The notes under the pieces are model-generated. The model had not been told where the DNA came from. It did no database searches and was given only the letters and a program-made list of their open reading frames with translations. This document shows positions 8,464 to 16,832 of a DNA stretch of 64,000 nucleotides, piece after piece (position 1 is the stretch's first letter; each line of letters starts with the position of its first letter). Source of the stretch: Lachnospiraceae bacterium (GTDB lineage Bacteria > Bacillota > Clostridia > Lachnospirales > Lachnospiraceae); assembly GCA_009774235.1 (NCBI GenBank), contig VSNJ01000003.1:1-64000 (forward strand), given 5' to 3'. The position numbers were made by a program, and so were the translations under genes.

Positions 8464-8508
8464 GTATTGGGAAATAAAATATAATAATTACATGGAGGTA
8501 GCTATAAA

Positions 8509-9007
8509 TTGTTTACATTGAAAGAAATTTCTACAAGAATTAATGATATTATGTACAACGGAATTATTCCTGTAAAATATTTTAAAATGCCAGAAAGTAA
8601 TTCGTACATTCCAAATTCCATAATATCTTTTAAGTGTGTATTTGGAGATGAACAAAATGATTACGAAAAGTTACCAGAAGAAAGTAAAAAAGATTTTGTT
8701 TGCAATATTTGTGATTTTGCATGAGTTTGGTCATTGGAATGATTTTAAGTCAAAGGGCGAAAAACCTTATTATTATATGCAAGACATGAAAGAAGGAAAA
8801 GAAGTTTACGATTTAAAGGTTAAAATCTTAAAAGATAAATCATTACAAAATGCATCAAAGTTCAAAGTAATGAAAGAACTACGAAATTATTTTTATCGAT
8901 ACAACTTGGTTTCATGTGAAAAAATAGCGAATGATTATGCAATTTCAAAACTAAAAGATGCATGTAGTATATTTGATGAAACCAGAAATGTCTTTAATAT
9001 CAATTAA
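8509..9007 (+). pseudogene. HExxH-motif protein, frameshifted
   Basis: TTG 8509 with GGAGG nine bases upstream opens a frame (LKEISTRINDIMYNGIIPVK) that ends at TGA 8722. The +1 frame continues from near 8690 with ILFAIFVILHEFGHWNDF and a further ~85 residues to TAA 9007. Joined, they give ~165 aa with a zinc-metalloprotease HEFGH motif in a helix, like ImmA/IrrE- or DUF955-type small peptidases. The switch lies at a run of six A (8686-8691), a likely indel site. The function is inferred from the motif alone. Confidence 0.55.
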
Positions 9008-9126
9008 CAATATTTTAAACAAATCAATAGAATATAAAGCAATCAATTCTGTCTTTAAAAATATATTGAATAATAGAAAATATCTTTTTGTGATATAATG
9101 CAGCATTATACGAGGAGGATAAACAC

Positions 9127-9696
9127 GTGAGCAAAGAGTTAAAATTAAAGAAATACGAAATGTTAAGGCAGGAAATATTGCAGTATTTAGAAGAATATCA
9201 AAACGTAAGAAACATGATGTATATAATCACAGTTATATTGCTTGGATTTTGTTTAACTGGAGAAAAAACTATAGTGTATGCTTTTTTACTTCCGTTGGTA
9301 GTAACAATTCCTTCTCATATAATATCATATGATTATTGGAAATGCGTTACAAAGGCAGCAACCTATTTACGAGTTTTTCACGAAAAAGATGTAAAATATC
9401 CTTGTCATTGGGAAACAAGACATAATAATTTTAACAAAATATATAATTTTTCATCAAAAAGTGATTACCAGGAACTTCCTTATGTGATATGTTCTTGTGT
9501 ATGTATATTTCTATATTTTTTGAATGTTGATTATTCTAAATGCTGTATTTTTGAAATCAATGCAGGCATAGTGGCTATTATAATAGTAATATTTATATTT
9601 ATTAAATACCAAGGAGTAGATGCCGATAAATACATGGATGCGTGGGAAAAAATTAAAAAAGATGAGGAAAAATTAGTTGGATCAGGGAATAGGTAA
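9127..9696 (+). CDS. Four-helix membrane protein, paralogue 1 (unknown family)
   Basis: 189 aa from GTG 9127, with AGGAGG eight bases upstream. N-terminal charged helix (LKKYEMLRQEILQYLEEYQN); two transmembrane helices (~residues 30-75) containing the block LLPLVVTIPSHIISYDYW; a cytoplasmic-looking loop with KYPCHWETRHNNF; two more transmembrane helices (~115-160); and a lysine-rich tail. It matches the gene at 10010 in length, topology and motifs. It is loosely like SLATT-type 2TM/4TM effector proteins, but I cannot assign a family. It lies inside the accessory island. Confidence 0.6.
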   Translation: MSKELKLKKYEMLRQEILQYLEEYQNVRNMMYIITVILLGFCLTGEKTIVYAFLLPLVVTIPSHIISYDYWKCVTKAATYLRVFHEKDVKYPCHWETRHNNFNKIYNFSSKSDYQELPYVICSCVCIFLYFLNVDYSKCCIFEINAGIVAIIIVIFIFIKYQGVDADKYMDAWEKIKKDEEKLVGSGNR

Positions 9697-9787
9697 AACT
9701 CTTTTTTCATACATATTTTCTGTGGAAAATGGTTTAAAATCAAGAATTTTTGTTACATGCCAATAAAATACGAAAGGAGGATTAATT

Positions 9788-9955
9788 ATTACAAGAAAAA
9801 GAAAACAAAGTTCATGTTTAGGTTCATTGTTAGGTATAATGGTGATGATACCACTATTTCCATTTATAATTATTCTAGGCTGCGTAAAAGACCATAGACC
9901 AATGAACTCAAAAGGTGCAAAAATCAGCCAATCAAGAAGAAAAGGGATTTTTTGA
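9788..9955 (+). CDS. Small hydrophobic/lipoprotein-like peptide with no ATG
   Basis: A perfect AAAGGAGG (9773-9780) is followed seven bases later by an ATT codon opening a 55-codon frame: a basic N-terminus (TRKRKQSSCLGSLLG), a hydrophobic core (IMVMIPLFPFIIILGC, lipobox-like) and a basic tail, ending at TGA 9953. No ATG/GTG/TTG lies at a usable distance. This is either a rare ATT start or a gene whose start was mutated. Confidence 0.4.
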   Translation: MTRKRKQSSCLGSLLGIMVMIPLFPFIIILGCVKDHRPMNSKGAKISQSRRKGIF

Positions 9956-10009
9956 AATTCCCTTTATATGCTATAGCACACAAGAATTTACTTAAAGGAG
10001 AAAATTATA

Positions 10010-10579
10010 ATGAAAAACGAAAAAGAATATTTAATACTTAGAGATGAAATAACATGGAGATTAAAGGCGATTGATACACTGGGAACTTTTACATATACTA
10101 TATTTATCAGTATATTGGGAGTTGCATTATCAACAAATATAATAGAATTATTTTTATTGCCATTTGTTGTTATTTTGCCAATATCCTTGAAAGTAGCTAA
10201 TCATAAATATTCTGTCAGTTTTATATCAGCGTATCTAAATCAATTTTTAGAAGATTTCAATGACGAAGAATGCTTTAAATGGGAGAAATTTCATGTTAAG
10301 TATTATGAGAGAAATCCTAGAATGCTAAAAGAAAAAATTATTTATTATGGTTCATATGCAGAATATGTATTAATGTGCATTTTAATTTCTATTATCTTCT
10401 GGATAAAGTATTTTTCACAGGAAGAGATATGTTTTACAGTATATCAAATTTATGGTTATATACTTATTCAATTAACCATAACATTTTTAGTAGCATTTAT
10501 AACAATTAGTTATATTGACTGTGAGAAATTTAAACTTCCTATAATAGAAAATTGGAAAAAAGTAAAAGAGAATGAGTAA
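10010..10579 (+). CDS. Four-helix membrane protein, paralogue 2 (unknown family)
   Basis: 189 aa, start ATG with AAAGGAG upstream. Same architecture as the gene at 9127: LILRDEITWRLKAID helix; transmembrane pair containing LLPFVVILPISLKVANHKYS; a loop with ECFKWEKFHVKYYERNPR; a second transmembrane pair; and a charged tail (IENWKKVKENE). Shared signatures between the two are LR[QD]EI, LLP[LF]VV.[IL]P, a Y.[RN][VQ]F motif and a W-E motif in the loop. Function unknown. Tandem duplication followed by divergence is the simplest origin. Confidence 0.6.
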   Translation: MKNEKEYLILRDEITWRLKAIDTLGTFTYTIFISILGVALSTNIIELFLLPFVVILPISLKVANHKYSVSFISAYLNQFLEDFNDEECFKWEKFHVKYYERNPRMLKEKIIYYGSYAEYVLMCILISIIFWIKYFSQEEICFTVYQIYGYILIQLTITFLVAFITISYIDCEKFKLPIIENWKKVKENE

Positions 10580-10954
10580 AGAATTTTGCATTATTAATAA
10601 GTATCTTTATCAATACGAACAGGAGGATTTGTTATGAAGAAACAATCTAAGAAACTACTATCATGCATACTTGTGTTATGCATAATATTATTAGCATTAA
10701 TGCCAACATGTACACAAACATTAGTAACTGCAAAGGCAAAGACAAAACTTAGCATCAAAAGTATTACAATGACAGTTGGTGATACAAAGACCATTAAGTT
10801 ACTAAACAGTAAAAAAGGTGCTGTATGGTCAAGGGAAAATTCAAACATAAACATAATATCAGAAACAAAGAAAAAGGTTAAGATTAAAGCTGTAGAAGAA
10901 GGCAAATCTATAGTTTATGCTTTAGTAGGTAAGAAGGAATATAAATGTAAAATA

Positions 10955-12064
10955 ACGTGAGTTCGACAAAATAAAAATCCATAAGCAAGCTTCTATGGTA
11001 TAATTTAATTGCTCAATAAAAAGATTAACAAAGGAGATCAAGCTTATGGACGATTTAATTATATCAGTATTTTGTAAAATTGACAACTTTTGTAAAGAAT
11101 TTATTCCTTATATGGAACAACAATGTATACAGAATGATAACAACCCTGTATTCCTGGAACTTCCAAGCCGTCTTGTTTTAAGTGAGGCAATGGCCATATG
11201 TGTTGTATTCCATTTGTCTGGGTACAGGACATTTAAGTGGTTTTATAAAGGGCTGGTTTTAAAAAATTATAAGAAATTCTTTCCAAACCTTGTAAGTTAT
11301 AACCGTTTTATAGAGCTTATGCCGTATACTGCACTTCCAATGGTGTTTTTTGCTTATTCGTGTGGCGGGAAATGTACTGGCACCAGTTTTGTAGATTCTA
11401 CTACTATTGATGTCTGTGACAACCACAGGATAAACCAACACAAAGTATTTAAAGGTATTGCACAGAGAGGTAAAAGCTCTACAGGCTGGTTTTATGGTTT
11501 TAAACTGCATATTTCCATAAATGATTGTGGTGAAATACTTGATTTCTGCCTTACACCAGGAAATAAAGACGACAGAAATCCTAAAGTTATGGAACACCTT
11601 ACAAAAAATATTTTTGGTAAGCTTTTTGCAGATAAAGGTTATATTTCAAAGAAATTAGCTAACCAGCTGCAAGAAAATGGCATCCAGCTGTTTACAAAAC
11701 AAAAAAAGAATGCAAAAACCAAAGGTCTTATGGAACTGTCTGATAAAATACTCCTAAGAAAACGTGCTGTAATAGAATCTGTGAATGATTTCCTTAAAAA
11801 TATATGCCAGATAGAACATTCCAGACACAGAAGCGGTTGTAATTTCGTAGTAAATTTAGTTTCTGGTATTGCCGCATATTCTTTTTTACCTAAAAAACCT
11901 TCTATACAACCAGGTAGTAATGTAATTCCATGCAAGATTTTATAATTTGCCTAGTACTAGAATATATATTCTGCTAATATAGTACCCGACAAAAAAGTTA
12001 TTATGTCATAACAAACTAATATTTTAGAATATATATTTTATCTTATTTTTTGTCGAACTCACGT
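10955..12064 (+). mobile_element. IS982-family insertion sequence (1,110 bp)
   Basis: The terminal inverted repeats are perfect for 17 bp (ACGTGAGTTCGACAAAA). They are flanked by a 7-bp direct repeat, TAAAATA (10948-10954 and 12065-12071), consistent with the target duplication expected of IS982 elements. The element encodes one complete transposase and looks intact, so insertion is probably recent. Confidence 0.9.
11046..11945 (+). CDS. IS982-family transposase
   Basis: 299 aa, the family's usual length. DDE catalytic residues are visible in FVDSTTIDVC (first Asp, ~residue 118), FADKGYISKKL (second Asp, ~197) and LLRKRAVIESVND (Glu, ~240). Characteristic motifs are HKVFKGIAQRGKSSTGWFYG and NICQIEHSRHRS. 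It catalyses cut-and-paste or related transposition of the surrounding element. ATG with GGAG upstream; no frameshift, so it is likely active. Confidence 0.93.
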   Translation: MDDLIISVFCKIDNFCKEFIPYMEQQCIQNDNNPVFLELPSRLVLSEAMAICVVFHLSGYRTFKWFYKGLVLKNYKKFFPNLVSYNRFIELMPYTALPMVFFAYSCGGKCTGTSFVDSTTIDVCDNHRINQHKVFKGIAQRGKSSTGWFYGFKLHISINDCGEILDFCLTPGNKDDRNPKVMEHLTKNIFGKLFADKGYISKKLANQLQENGIQLFTKQKKNAKTKGLMELSDKILLRKRAVIESVNDFLKNICQIEHSRHRSGCNFVVNLVSGIAAYSFLPKKPSIQPGSNVIPCKIL

Positions 12065-12588
12065 TAAAATAACTATAAAAGAAAAGGAGAAGCCTAAGAA
12101 TACGAATACACCAAAGCCAACTAATACACCTACGCCTGAACCAGAAATAACAGTAACTCCACAGCCAACAGTTACTTCTAAACCAATAATACCAACGCCT
12201 GAACCTGTAATAACACCAGAACCAACTGTTGCACCGATAAATAAAACTATTTATCAGGACTGAAACATAAAAATAGATTATTTCGGCGTTAAAGAAAAGT
12301 ATGGCGACTATAGGTTTGGGTTAATTATCGCAAATTATACAAGCAGGACAATTACTGTGCAACTTAGGGAAACATCAATCAACGGATTTATGGTTGACCC
12401 TATATGCTCAATAGAGATTGCACCGAAAAAGACAGCAAAAGACTATATACTTATTGCATATTATGAAGCAGATAAAGTTCCAATGAGCGAAGTTAAAAAT
12501 ATAGAAACTAAATTTCATATTTTTAATGATAATGACTGGTCAGACCGTTATGACACGAAAAATATTGTAATAATGAAATAATTAATTG

Positions 12589-12622
12589 ATAGAGGTGACA
12601 TTTCAATGTGTCATTTCTCTAT
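12589..12622 (+). terminator. Probable terminator after the split surface-protein gene
   Basis: An imperfect hairpin (ATAGAGGTGACA ... TGTCATTTCTCTAT) is followed by TTCTTT, eight bases after the pseudogene stop. Confidence 0.5.
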
Positions 12623-12716
12623 TTCTTTAAATAATTTAAAGTTTCTTCTTGATTTATGTCAAAATCTACATTTTTTGTGATAGAAGGAAACTATCTGCTA
12701 TGAAGGGAGAGATTTG

Positions 12717-13066
12717 ATGAAGAAGCTAATATATAATGAGAATACAAAAGAAATAGAGATTGTAGAGAAAGAAGCTTTTTCAGCAAAAGAGAAAAAGAAG
12801 CAAAAAAGAGTTAAATCGTGGCTAGAAAATAACAAAATTTATTTTGAAGTTTTTTCTTATCTATTTATTGGAGTTATGGGAATTGTAATAGCTTTTGCTG
12901 GATATAACATAAATAAACAATTAAAATATATGAAAGGCAATTAGAAATATTAACGGATGATAGAGAACCATATTTTATTATGAACAGTAACAAAAAATTA
13001 GATCAATCTTATGATGATTCAAACAATTATAATATAGAACTAATATATGAAATTAAAAACAAATGA
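12717..13066 (+). pseudogene. Small membrane protein, frameshifted
   Basis: ATG 12717 (GGGAG seven bases upstream) starts a 75-aa frame with a charged N-terminus (EIEIVEKEAFSAKEKKKQKR) and one transmembrane helix (VFSYLFIGVMGIVIAFAGY), ending at TAG 12942. The neighbouring frame continues sensibly (RQLEILTDDREPYFIMNSN, NYNIELIYEIKNK) to TGA 13064. Weaker coding-like sequence runs beyond that into the 3' end of the MerR gene. A one-base indel near 12930 explains the break. Confidence 0.5.
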
Positions 13067-13128
13067 GGACTAATATTAAACCCATACATATTAAATATCG
13101 AAAAATACCTAAGTATTTACTTTTCAGA

Positions 13129-13914
13129 CTATAAAACATACATTTCGGGTTTTGAAAAGTAGACTTGTAAAGCTGGCTCTAAATAGCTGTTTACAGTTTT
13201 TTGTCTTTCTTCCCAAGCATTTGTAGCAGTACCAATATTGCCTATTTCCATCAATTTTGGCAGCATACTCATATCGTTGTTTGTAAATTCTATAATCAAG
13301 TCCCAATATTTTTTTACAACCTGTTGACATTTTTCACTTTCAGGGGGCACATTTTCTTTTTGAAGTTGTATGATTTCATCACTCACACAATTAAATCTGT
13401 CCATAAAATTTAAGCCACTTTCCTTATCAAATCGGTTACGGATATAGTCAAGTGTATCATCATCAAAATACTTAATAAGATAGTAAGAGTCATTTTTCAT
13501 TTGCAGATTGACAATAATATCTGCATACTTCTTAAAATTAACTGTCTGCATTTGTAACACTTCTGTTTTTAACTGTTCTATTGCTGTTAAAGAAGCTGTT
13601 AGCTGCTCTATTTTCATACGTATGTTATCAGCCTGTCCAGTAAGAGCGTTTGCAACATCAGCCGGTGTTTCTAAAGAAATTAAGCGTTGCTTTATATCAT
13701 CCAAAGAAAACCCTAATGATTTTAAGGACACAATCTGATGAAGTATAACTAAATCTTTATCCGTATAAAGCCTGCGCCCACCATCACTTTCTGCTGACGG
13801 AGAGAGTAATCCTTCTTTGTCGTAATATTGCAAAGTCCGGACAGTTGTTCCTATTTTCTTAGCAACTTCTCCAACTGTCATATATCCATCTGGAATTGCT
13901 CTGTATTTTGCCAT
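13129..13914 (-). CDS. MerR-family transcriptional regulator (TipA-like)
   Basis: 261 aa. Residues ~10-80 are a MerR winged helix (YMTVGEVAKKIGTTVRTLQYYDKEGLL, GGRRLYTDKDLVILHQI), followed by the dimerisation coiled coil (~85-125, MKIEQLTASLTAIEQLKTEV). The C-terminal ~130 residues are helical, resembling the TipAS-type effector domain (DIIVNLQMKNDSYYLIKYF). GGAGG precedes the start. The promoter has the 19-bp spacer diagnostic of MerR control, so it probably regulates itself. No drug pump or other target is adjacent; its 3' end abuts a decayed gene. Confidence 0.85.
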   Translation of the reverse strand: MAKYRAIPDGYMTVGEVAKKIGTTVRTLQYYDKEGLLSPSAESDGGRRLYTDKDLVILHQIVSLKSLGFSLDDIKQRLISLETPADVANALTGQADNIRMKIEQLTASLTAIEQLKTEVLQMQTVNFKKYADIIVNLQMKNDSYYLIKYFDDDTLDYIRNRFDKESGLNFMDRFNCVSDEIIQLQKENVPPESEKCQQVVKKYWDLIIEFTNNDMSMLPKLMEIGNIGTATNAWEERQKTVNSYLEPALQVYFSKPEMYVL

Positions 13915-13936
13915 AGTTTTTTACCTCCTGAAATAT

Positions 13937-13967
13937 ATTATAAATCATTACGTAACGTCACAAGCAA
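13937..13967 (-). promoter_or_regulatory. MerR-type promoter/operator with 19-bp spacer
   Basis: Read on the minus strand: -35 TTGCTT, then a 19-bp spacer containing the near-palindrome GTGACGTTACGTAAT, then -10 TATAAT, upstream of the MerR gene. The overlong spacer and palindrome are the hallmark of promoters that MerR proteins activate by DNA distortion. Confidence 0.75.
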
Positions 13968-14064
13968 GATTTTTTTGGAAAATTTTTAGGCGGCAAAGAT
14001 TTTTTCTACTTATTTAGTTTCATTTATCTATTATAATTTATAAAATAATGATATAATAGTTACT

Positions 14065-14107
14065 AGGACGTGTTTGAAAATTGCTTTTAAATTGTCAAAC
14101 ACGCCTT
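14065..14107. repeat. Inverted repeat before the VTC gene
   Basis: AGGACGTGTTTGA / TCAAACACGCCTT form a 13-bp arm pair with one mismatch and a 17-nt A/T-rich loop, just after a TATAAT-like sequence and 26 nt before the gene. It could be a leader hairpin or an operator. Confidence 0.45.
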
Positions 14108-14132
14108 AGAGTAAGTAATAAAAGGAGAAGTC

Positions 14133-14858
14133 ATGCCAAAGACAGAATACACTTTTAAGCGTTATGAGAAAAAATTTTTGCTTGGAACTGCCCAATATAA
14201 TAAAATTATTGAACAGCTTGGACAACGCATGGAAATAGATGAATATGGGATGCATACTATATGCAATATTTATTTTGATACAGATAATTTTGACCTAATA
14301 CGTACTTCTATAGAAAAACCACTATATAAGGAAAAATTCAGGCTGCGTAGTTATGGTATTCCAGGAAATAATGATAATATATTTGCAGAAATTAAAAAGA
14401 AGTTTGATGGCATAGTATATAAACGCAGGATAGCAGTGAAACCACCTGGGATACAAGGATTTCTGGATGGCGGTGAAGTTTTGCATGAGGATTTCCAGAT
14501 ACAGAGGGAAATACATTGGTTTTTACATATGTACAATCCAGTACCAAAGGTATTTATAGCATATGAGAGAGTTGCCTTTACAGATATAGAAGAGCCAGGA
14601 CTGCGTATTACATTTGATCAAAATATACGCTGGAGAACTACAGAACTTGATTTGTGTGCCGGGGATGAGGGACAGCTTATACTGGATGACAATAAAGTAG
14701 TTATGGAAGTAAAACTGCCCCAGGCAGCACCAATGTGGCTTGCTTCACTGCTTAGTGAATTTAAAGTATATCCAAATAGTTTTTCAAAGTATGGAACATG
14801 TTATAAACAACATCTTCTTGCTAATGCATTTGCAGAAAGGACAGGTAAATTATGTTAA
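14133..14858 (+). CDS. VTC-domain polyphosphate polymerase
   Basis: 241 aa covering one VTC domain. Basic and acidic motifs of the tunnel active site are visible: FKRYEKKFLL, ICNIYFDTDNFDLIRTSIEKPLYKEKFRLRSYG, FAEIKKKFDGIVYKRR, VFIAYERVAF and VVMEVKLP (the acidic metal-binding Glu). In fungi the domain makes polyphosphate from ATP. In bacteria it typically pairs with a DUF4956 membrane protein and often CotH, as here except that CotH is absent. The stop overlaps the next gene by 7 nt, indicating translational coupling. Confidence 0.85.
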   Translation: MPKTEYTFKRYEKKFLLGTAQYNKIIEQLGQRMEIDEYGMHTICNIYFDTDNFDLIRTSIEKPLYKEKFRLRSYGIPGNNDNIFAEIKKKFDGIVYKRRIAVKPPGIQGFLDGGEVLHEDFQIQREIHWFLHMYNPVPKVFIAYERVAFTDIEEPGLRITFDQNIRWRTTELDLCAGDEGQLILDDNKVVMEVKLPQAAPMWLASLLSEFKVYPNSFSKYGTCYKQHLLANAFAERTGKLC

Positions 14859-15514
14859 ATAGTATTATAAGTAATCCTATTACTTTGCCAGAGCTTTTAG
14901 CTTGCCTTTTATGTGCAATGGTTTTAGGAGTATTTACTTCACTTGTATTTTTATATAAAAGCAGGCATAGTGCAGGTTTTTTATTAACTCTGGCAATGCT
15001 TCCAATGGCGGTTGCTGTTGTTATTCTGCTTGTTAATGGAAATATTGGTACAGGAGTTGCAGTTGCAGGTGCTTTTGCACTTGTGCGGTTCCGTAGTGTC
15101 CCTGGAACAGCAGAGGAAATTGCTGCAATTTTTATATCAATGGCACTTGGACTTGCACTAGGAATGGGATATATAGGTATTGCAGTTGTTTTCTTTTTAT
15201 TATCTTCAGCTTTTAAATTAATGCTTACAGCTGTTAATTTTGGCAAATCACCACAGACGGTCAAACATCTGAAAATTACAATACCTGAGAACTTTAATTA
15301 TGAAGGGCTTTTTGATGATGTTTTTGAAAAATATACTACACAGGCACATCTTGAAACGATAAGGACAACCAATATGGGAACTTTATTTGAACTTAAGTAT
15401 AATGTGGTGCTTCGGGGGAAGAGTGTTCCCAAAGATTTTATTGATGAATTACGTACACGTAATGGCAATCTTAATATTGTAATAGGGGACTTTACAGACA
15501 AAGAGATGCTGTAA
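14852..15514 (+). CDS. DUF4956-domain membrane protein
   Basis: 220 aa. Residues ~5-130 contain four transmembrane helices with the family signature VAGAFALVRFRSVPGTAEEIAAIF. Residues ~140-220 are a soluble C-terminal domain (LKITIPENFNYEGLFDD, LFELKYNVVLRGKSVPK). It is the conserved partner of bacterial VTC polymerases and probably forms the membrane platform or export path for the polymer (inference). It is translationally coupled to the VTC gene. Confidence 0.85.
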   Translation: MLNSIISNPITLPELLACLLCAMVLGVFTSLVFLYKSRHSAGFLLTLAMLPMAVAVVILLVNGNIGTGVAVAGAFALVRFRSVPGTAEEIAAIFISMALGLALGMGYIGIAVVFFLLSSAFKLMLTAVNFGKSPQTVKHLKITIPENFNYEGLFDDVFEKYTTQAHLETIRTTNMGTLFELKYNVVLRGKSVPKDFIDELRTRNGNLNIVIGDFTDKEML

Positions 15515-15586
15515 AGCTGTACTTGTATAACGGAGGGAAAATTTATCTATGTTTGAGCCTTATAAAATGTGGTATGGGGGATTATT

Positions 15587-15781
15587 ATGAAAAAGAAATA
15601 TTTATTAATAATACCTTTAATTTGTGTATGTACTATATTTTGCTTTTTGTTATACTGGAAAAATAAGCCAGGTAAAAGTGAACTTATAGTAAAGATATGT
15701 GAAAATTTCTATTATTTTTCTGCTGGAAATTAATATTACATCAGAAATCCCAATGTAATTAATTATGATGGACAAAAATAA
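15587..15781 (+). pseudogene. Small signal-anchor protein with in-frame TAA
   Basis: ATG 15587, with GGGGG six bases upstream, gives a hydrophobic N-terminus (KKKYLLIIPLICVCTIFCFLLYW) and a short tail, stopping at TAA 15731. The same frame then continues for 15 codons to TAA 15779, suggesting one original gene. Just upstream, GGAGGG (15532-15537) precedes a 13-codon ORF (15549-15590, MFEPYKMWYGGLL) that overlaps this start by ATGA, so translation may be coupled. It follows the VTC/DUF4956 pair. Confidence 0.4.
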
Positions 15782-15845
15782 TTGCCAGAGCCACATAATT
15801 TGTGAAGTATTTTATTTTCAAATGCATCCTGCCAGTTTTTTAAAG

Positions 15846-15881
15846 ACCTTTACAATATTTATATATTGTAAGGTTTTTTTA
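15846..15881 (+). terminator. Rho-independent terminator of the VTC operon
   Basis: A stem of about 11 bp (CCTTTACAATAT / ATATTGTAAGG, with one bulge) is followed by seven T. Confidence 0.8.
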
Positions 15882-16059
15882 TTTATCCTGAACGATGCCA
15901 GCAGGATTATTGTTTTTGAAATAACTGGAAAAAGTTATTAATAAATATGACTTTAGTAATGTATAAAACCATTCTTTTTTCACTTACCAGTATTAAGGTG
16001 GATTTGATATGATAATTTTGCTGATATTAAATGTAGTTATTATAGAAAGGATATTATTT

Positions 16060-16818
16060 ATGCCAGATATTATTTTAAAGACTAAAGATTTAACAAAGAA
16101 ATACCAGAGTAAGACAGTAGTTGATGCACTTAACCTGGAAGTTAAAAAGGGAGAAATTTTTGGGTTGTTAGGACCTAATGGGGCAGGTAAAAGTACAACA
16201 ATGAATATGATTTGTTCTATTACCAGACCAACAGCAGGAAGTATTGAACTTCTAGGAGCAGACCCATGGAAACAGAAAAAGCAGGTAATAAACCAGATTG
16301 GATATATACCGCAGGAACTTGCAGTCCATGGAAATTTAAAAGCCTGGGAGAATGTGGAATTATTTGCATCTCTTTATGGAATTAAAGGGAAACAACTGAA
16401 AAAGACAATAGAAGAATCATTAGAGTATGTAGGGCTTTTGGACAAGAGAAATGAATATGCCAAAAATTTTTCTGGAGGAATGAAAAGAAGGCTTAATATT
16501 GCTTGTGCAGTTGGGCATAAACCAGAACTTTTATTTTTTGATGAACCTACGGTAGGAATTGACCCACAGTCAAGGAACTTTATTCTTGAGAAAATCAAGG
16601 AATCAAATAAGAATGGCACAACAGTAGTTTATACCAGCCACTATATGGAAGAAGTAGAAGCAATATGTAGCAGGATAGCAATTATGGACAATGGAAAAGT
16701 TATTGCCTGTGGTACAAGTGAAGAATTAAAACATCTTGTAACAAGTGAAGATAATGGAATTACTCTTGAAGAAGTATTTTTAACTTTAACAGGAAAACAG
16801 TTAAGGGATTACAGATAA
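16060..16818 (+). CDS. ABC-2 type exporter ATP-binding protein
   Basis: 252 aa. Walker A GPNGAGKST, Q-loop YIPQEL, signature FSGGMKRRL, Walker B LLFFDEPTVGID and H-loop YTSHYMEE are all present. It energises the two permeases that follow. An in-frame ATG at 16009 also has a ribosome site (AAGGTGG), but the conserved sequence begins MPDIILKTKDLTKKY at 16060, with GAAAGG nine bases upstream. First gene of a five-gene operon with a two-component system, laid out like linearmycin or bacitracin-type resistance loci. Confidence 0.9.
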   Translation: MPDIILKTKDLTKKYQSKTVVDALNLEVKKGEIFGLLGPNGAGKSTTMNMICSITRPTAGSIELLGADPWKQKKQVINQIGYIPQELAVHGNLKAWENVELFASLYGIKGKQLKKTIEESLEYVGLLDKRNEYAKNFSGGMKRRLNIACAVGHKPELLFFDEPTVGIDPQSRNFILEKIKESNKNGTTVVYTSHYMEEVEAICSRIAIMDNGKVIACGTSEELKHLVTSEDNGITLEEVFLTLTGKQLRDYR

Positions 16819-16832
16819 ATATGGAGGATGGA

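Larger units (their letters stand above)
10634..12581 (+). pseudogene. Secreted Ig-like/Pro-Thr-rich surface protein, split by IS982-type element
   Basis: The 5' part (10634-10954) encodes a signal peptide and a BIG2-like domain (KTKLSIKSITMTVGDTKTIK, AVWSRENSNINIIS, VKIKAVEEGKSIVYAL). An insertion sequence follows (10955-12064). The gene resumes with KITIKEKEKPKN, a Thr-Pro-rich linker (TPEPE, TPQPT, TPEPT), a TGA at 12261-12263, then a ~105-aa C-terminal domain (KIDYFGVKEKYGDYRFGLII, FHIFNDNDWSDRYD) to TAA 12581. Removing the IS restores one frame except for that TGA. The gene is doubly broken. Confidence 0.75.

Noticed and set aside
8686..8692. A-AAA-AAG slippery heptamer as programmed frameshifting in the HExxH gene
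   Set aside because: Classic slippage at this sequence is -1, but joining the two halves needs +1. No downstream stimulatory stem was evident. An indel is more likely.
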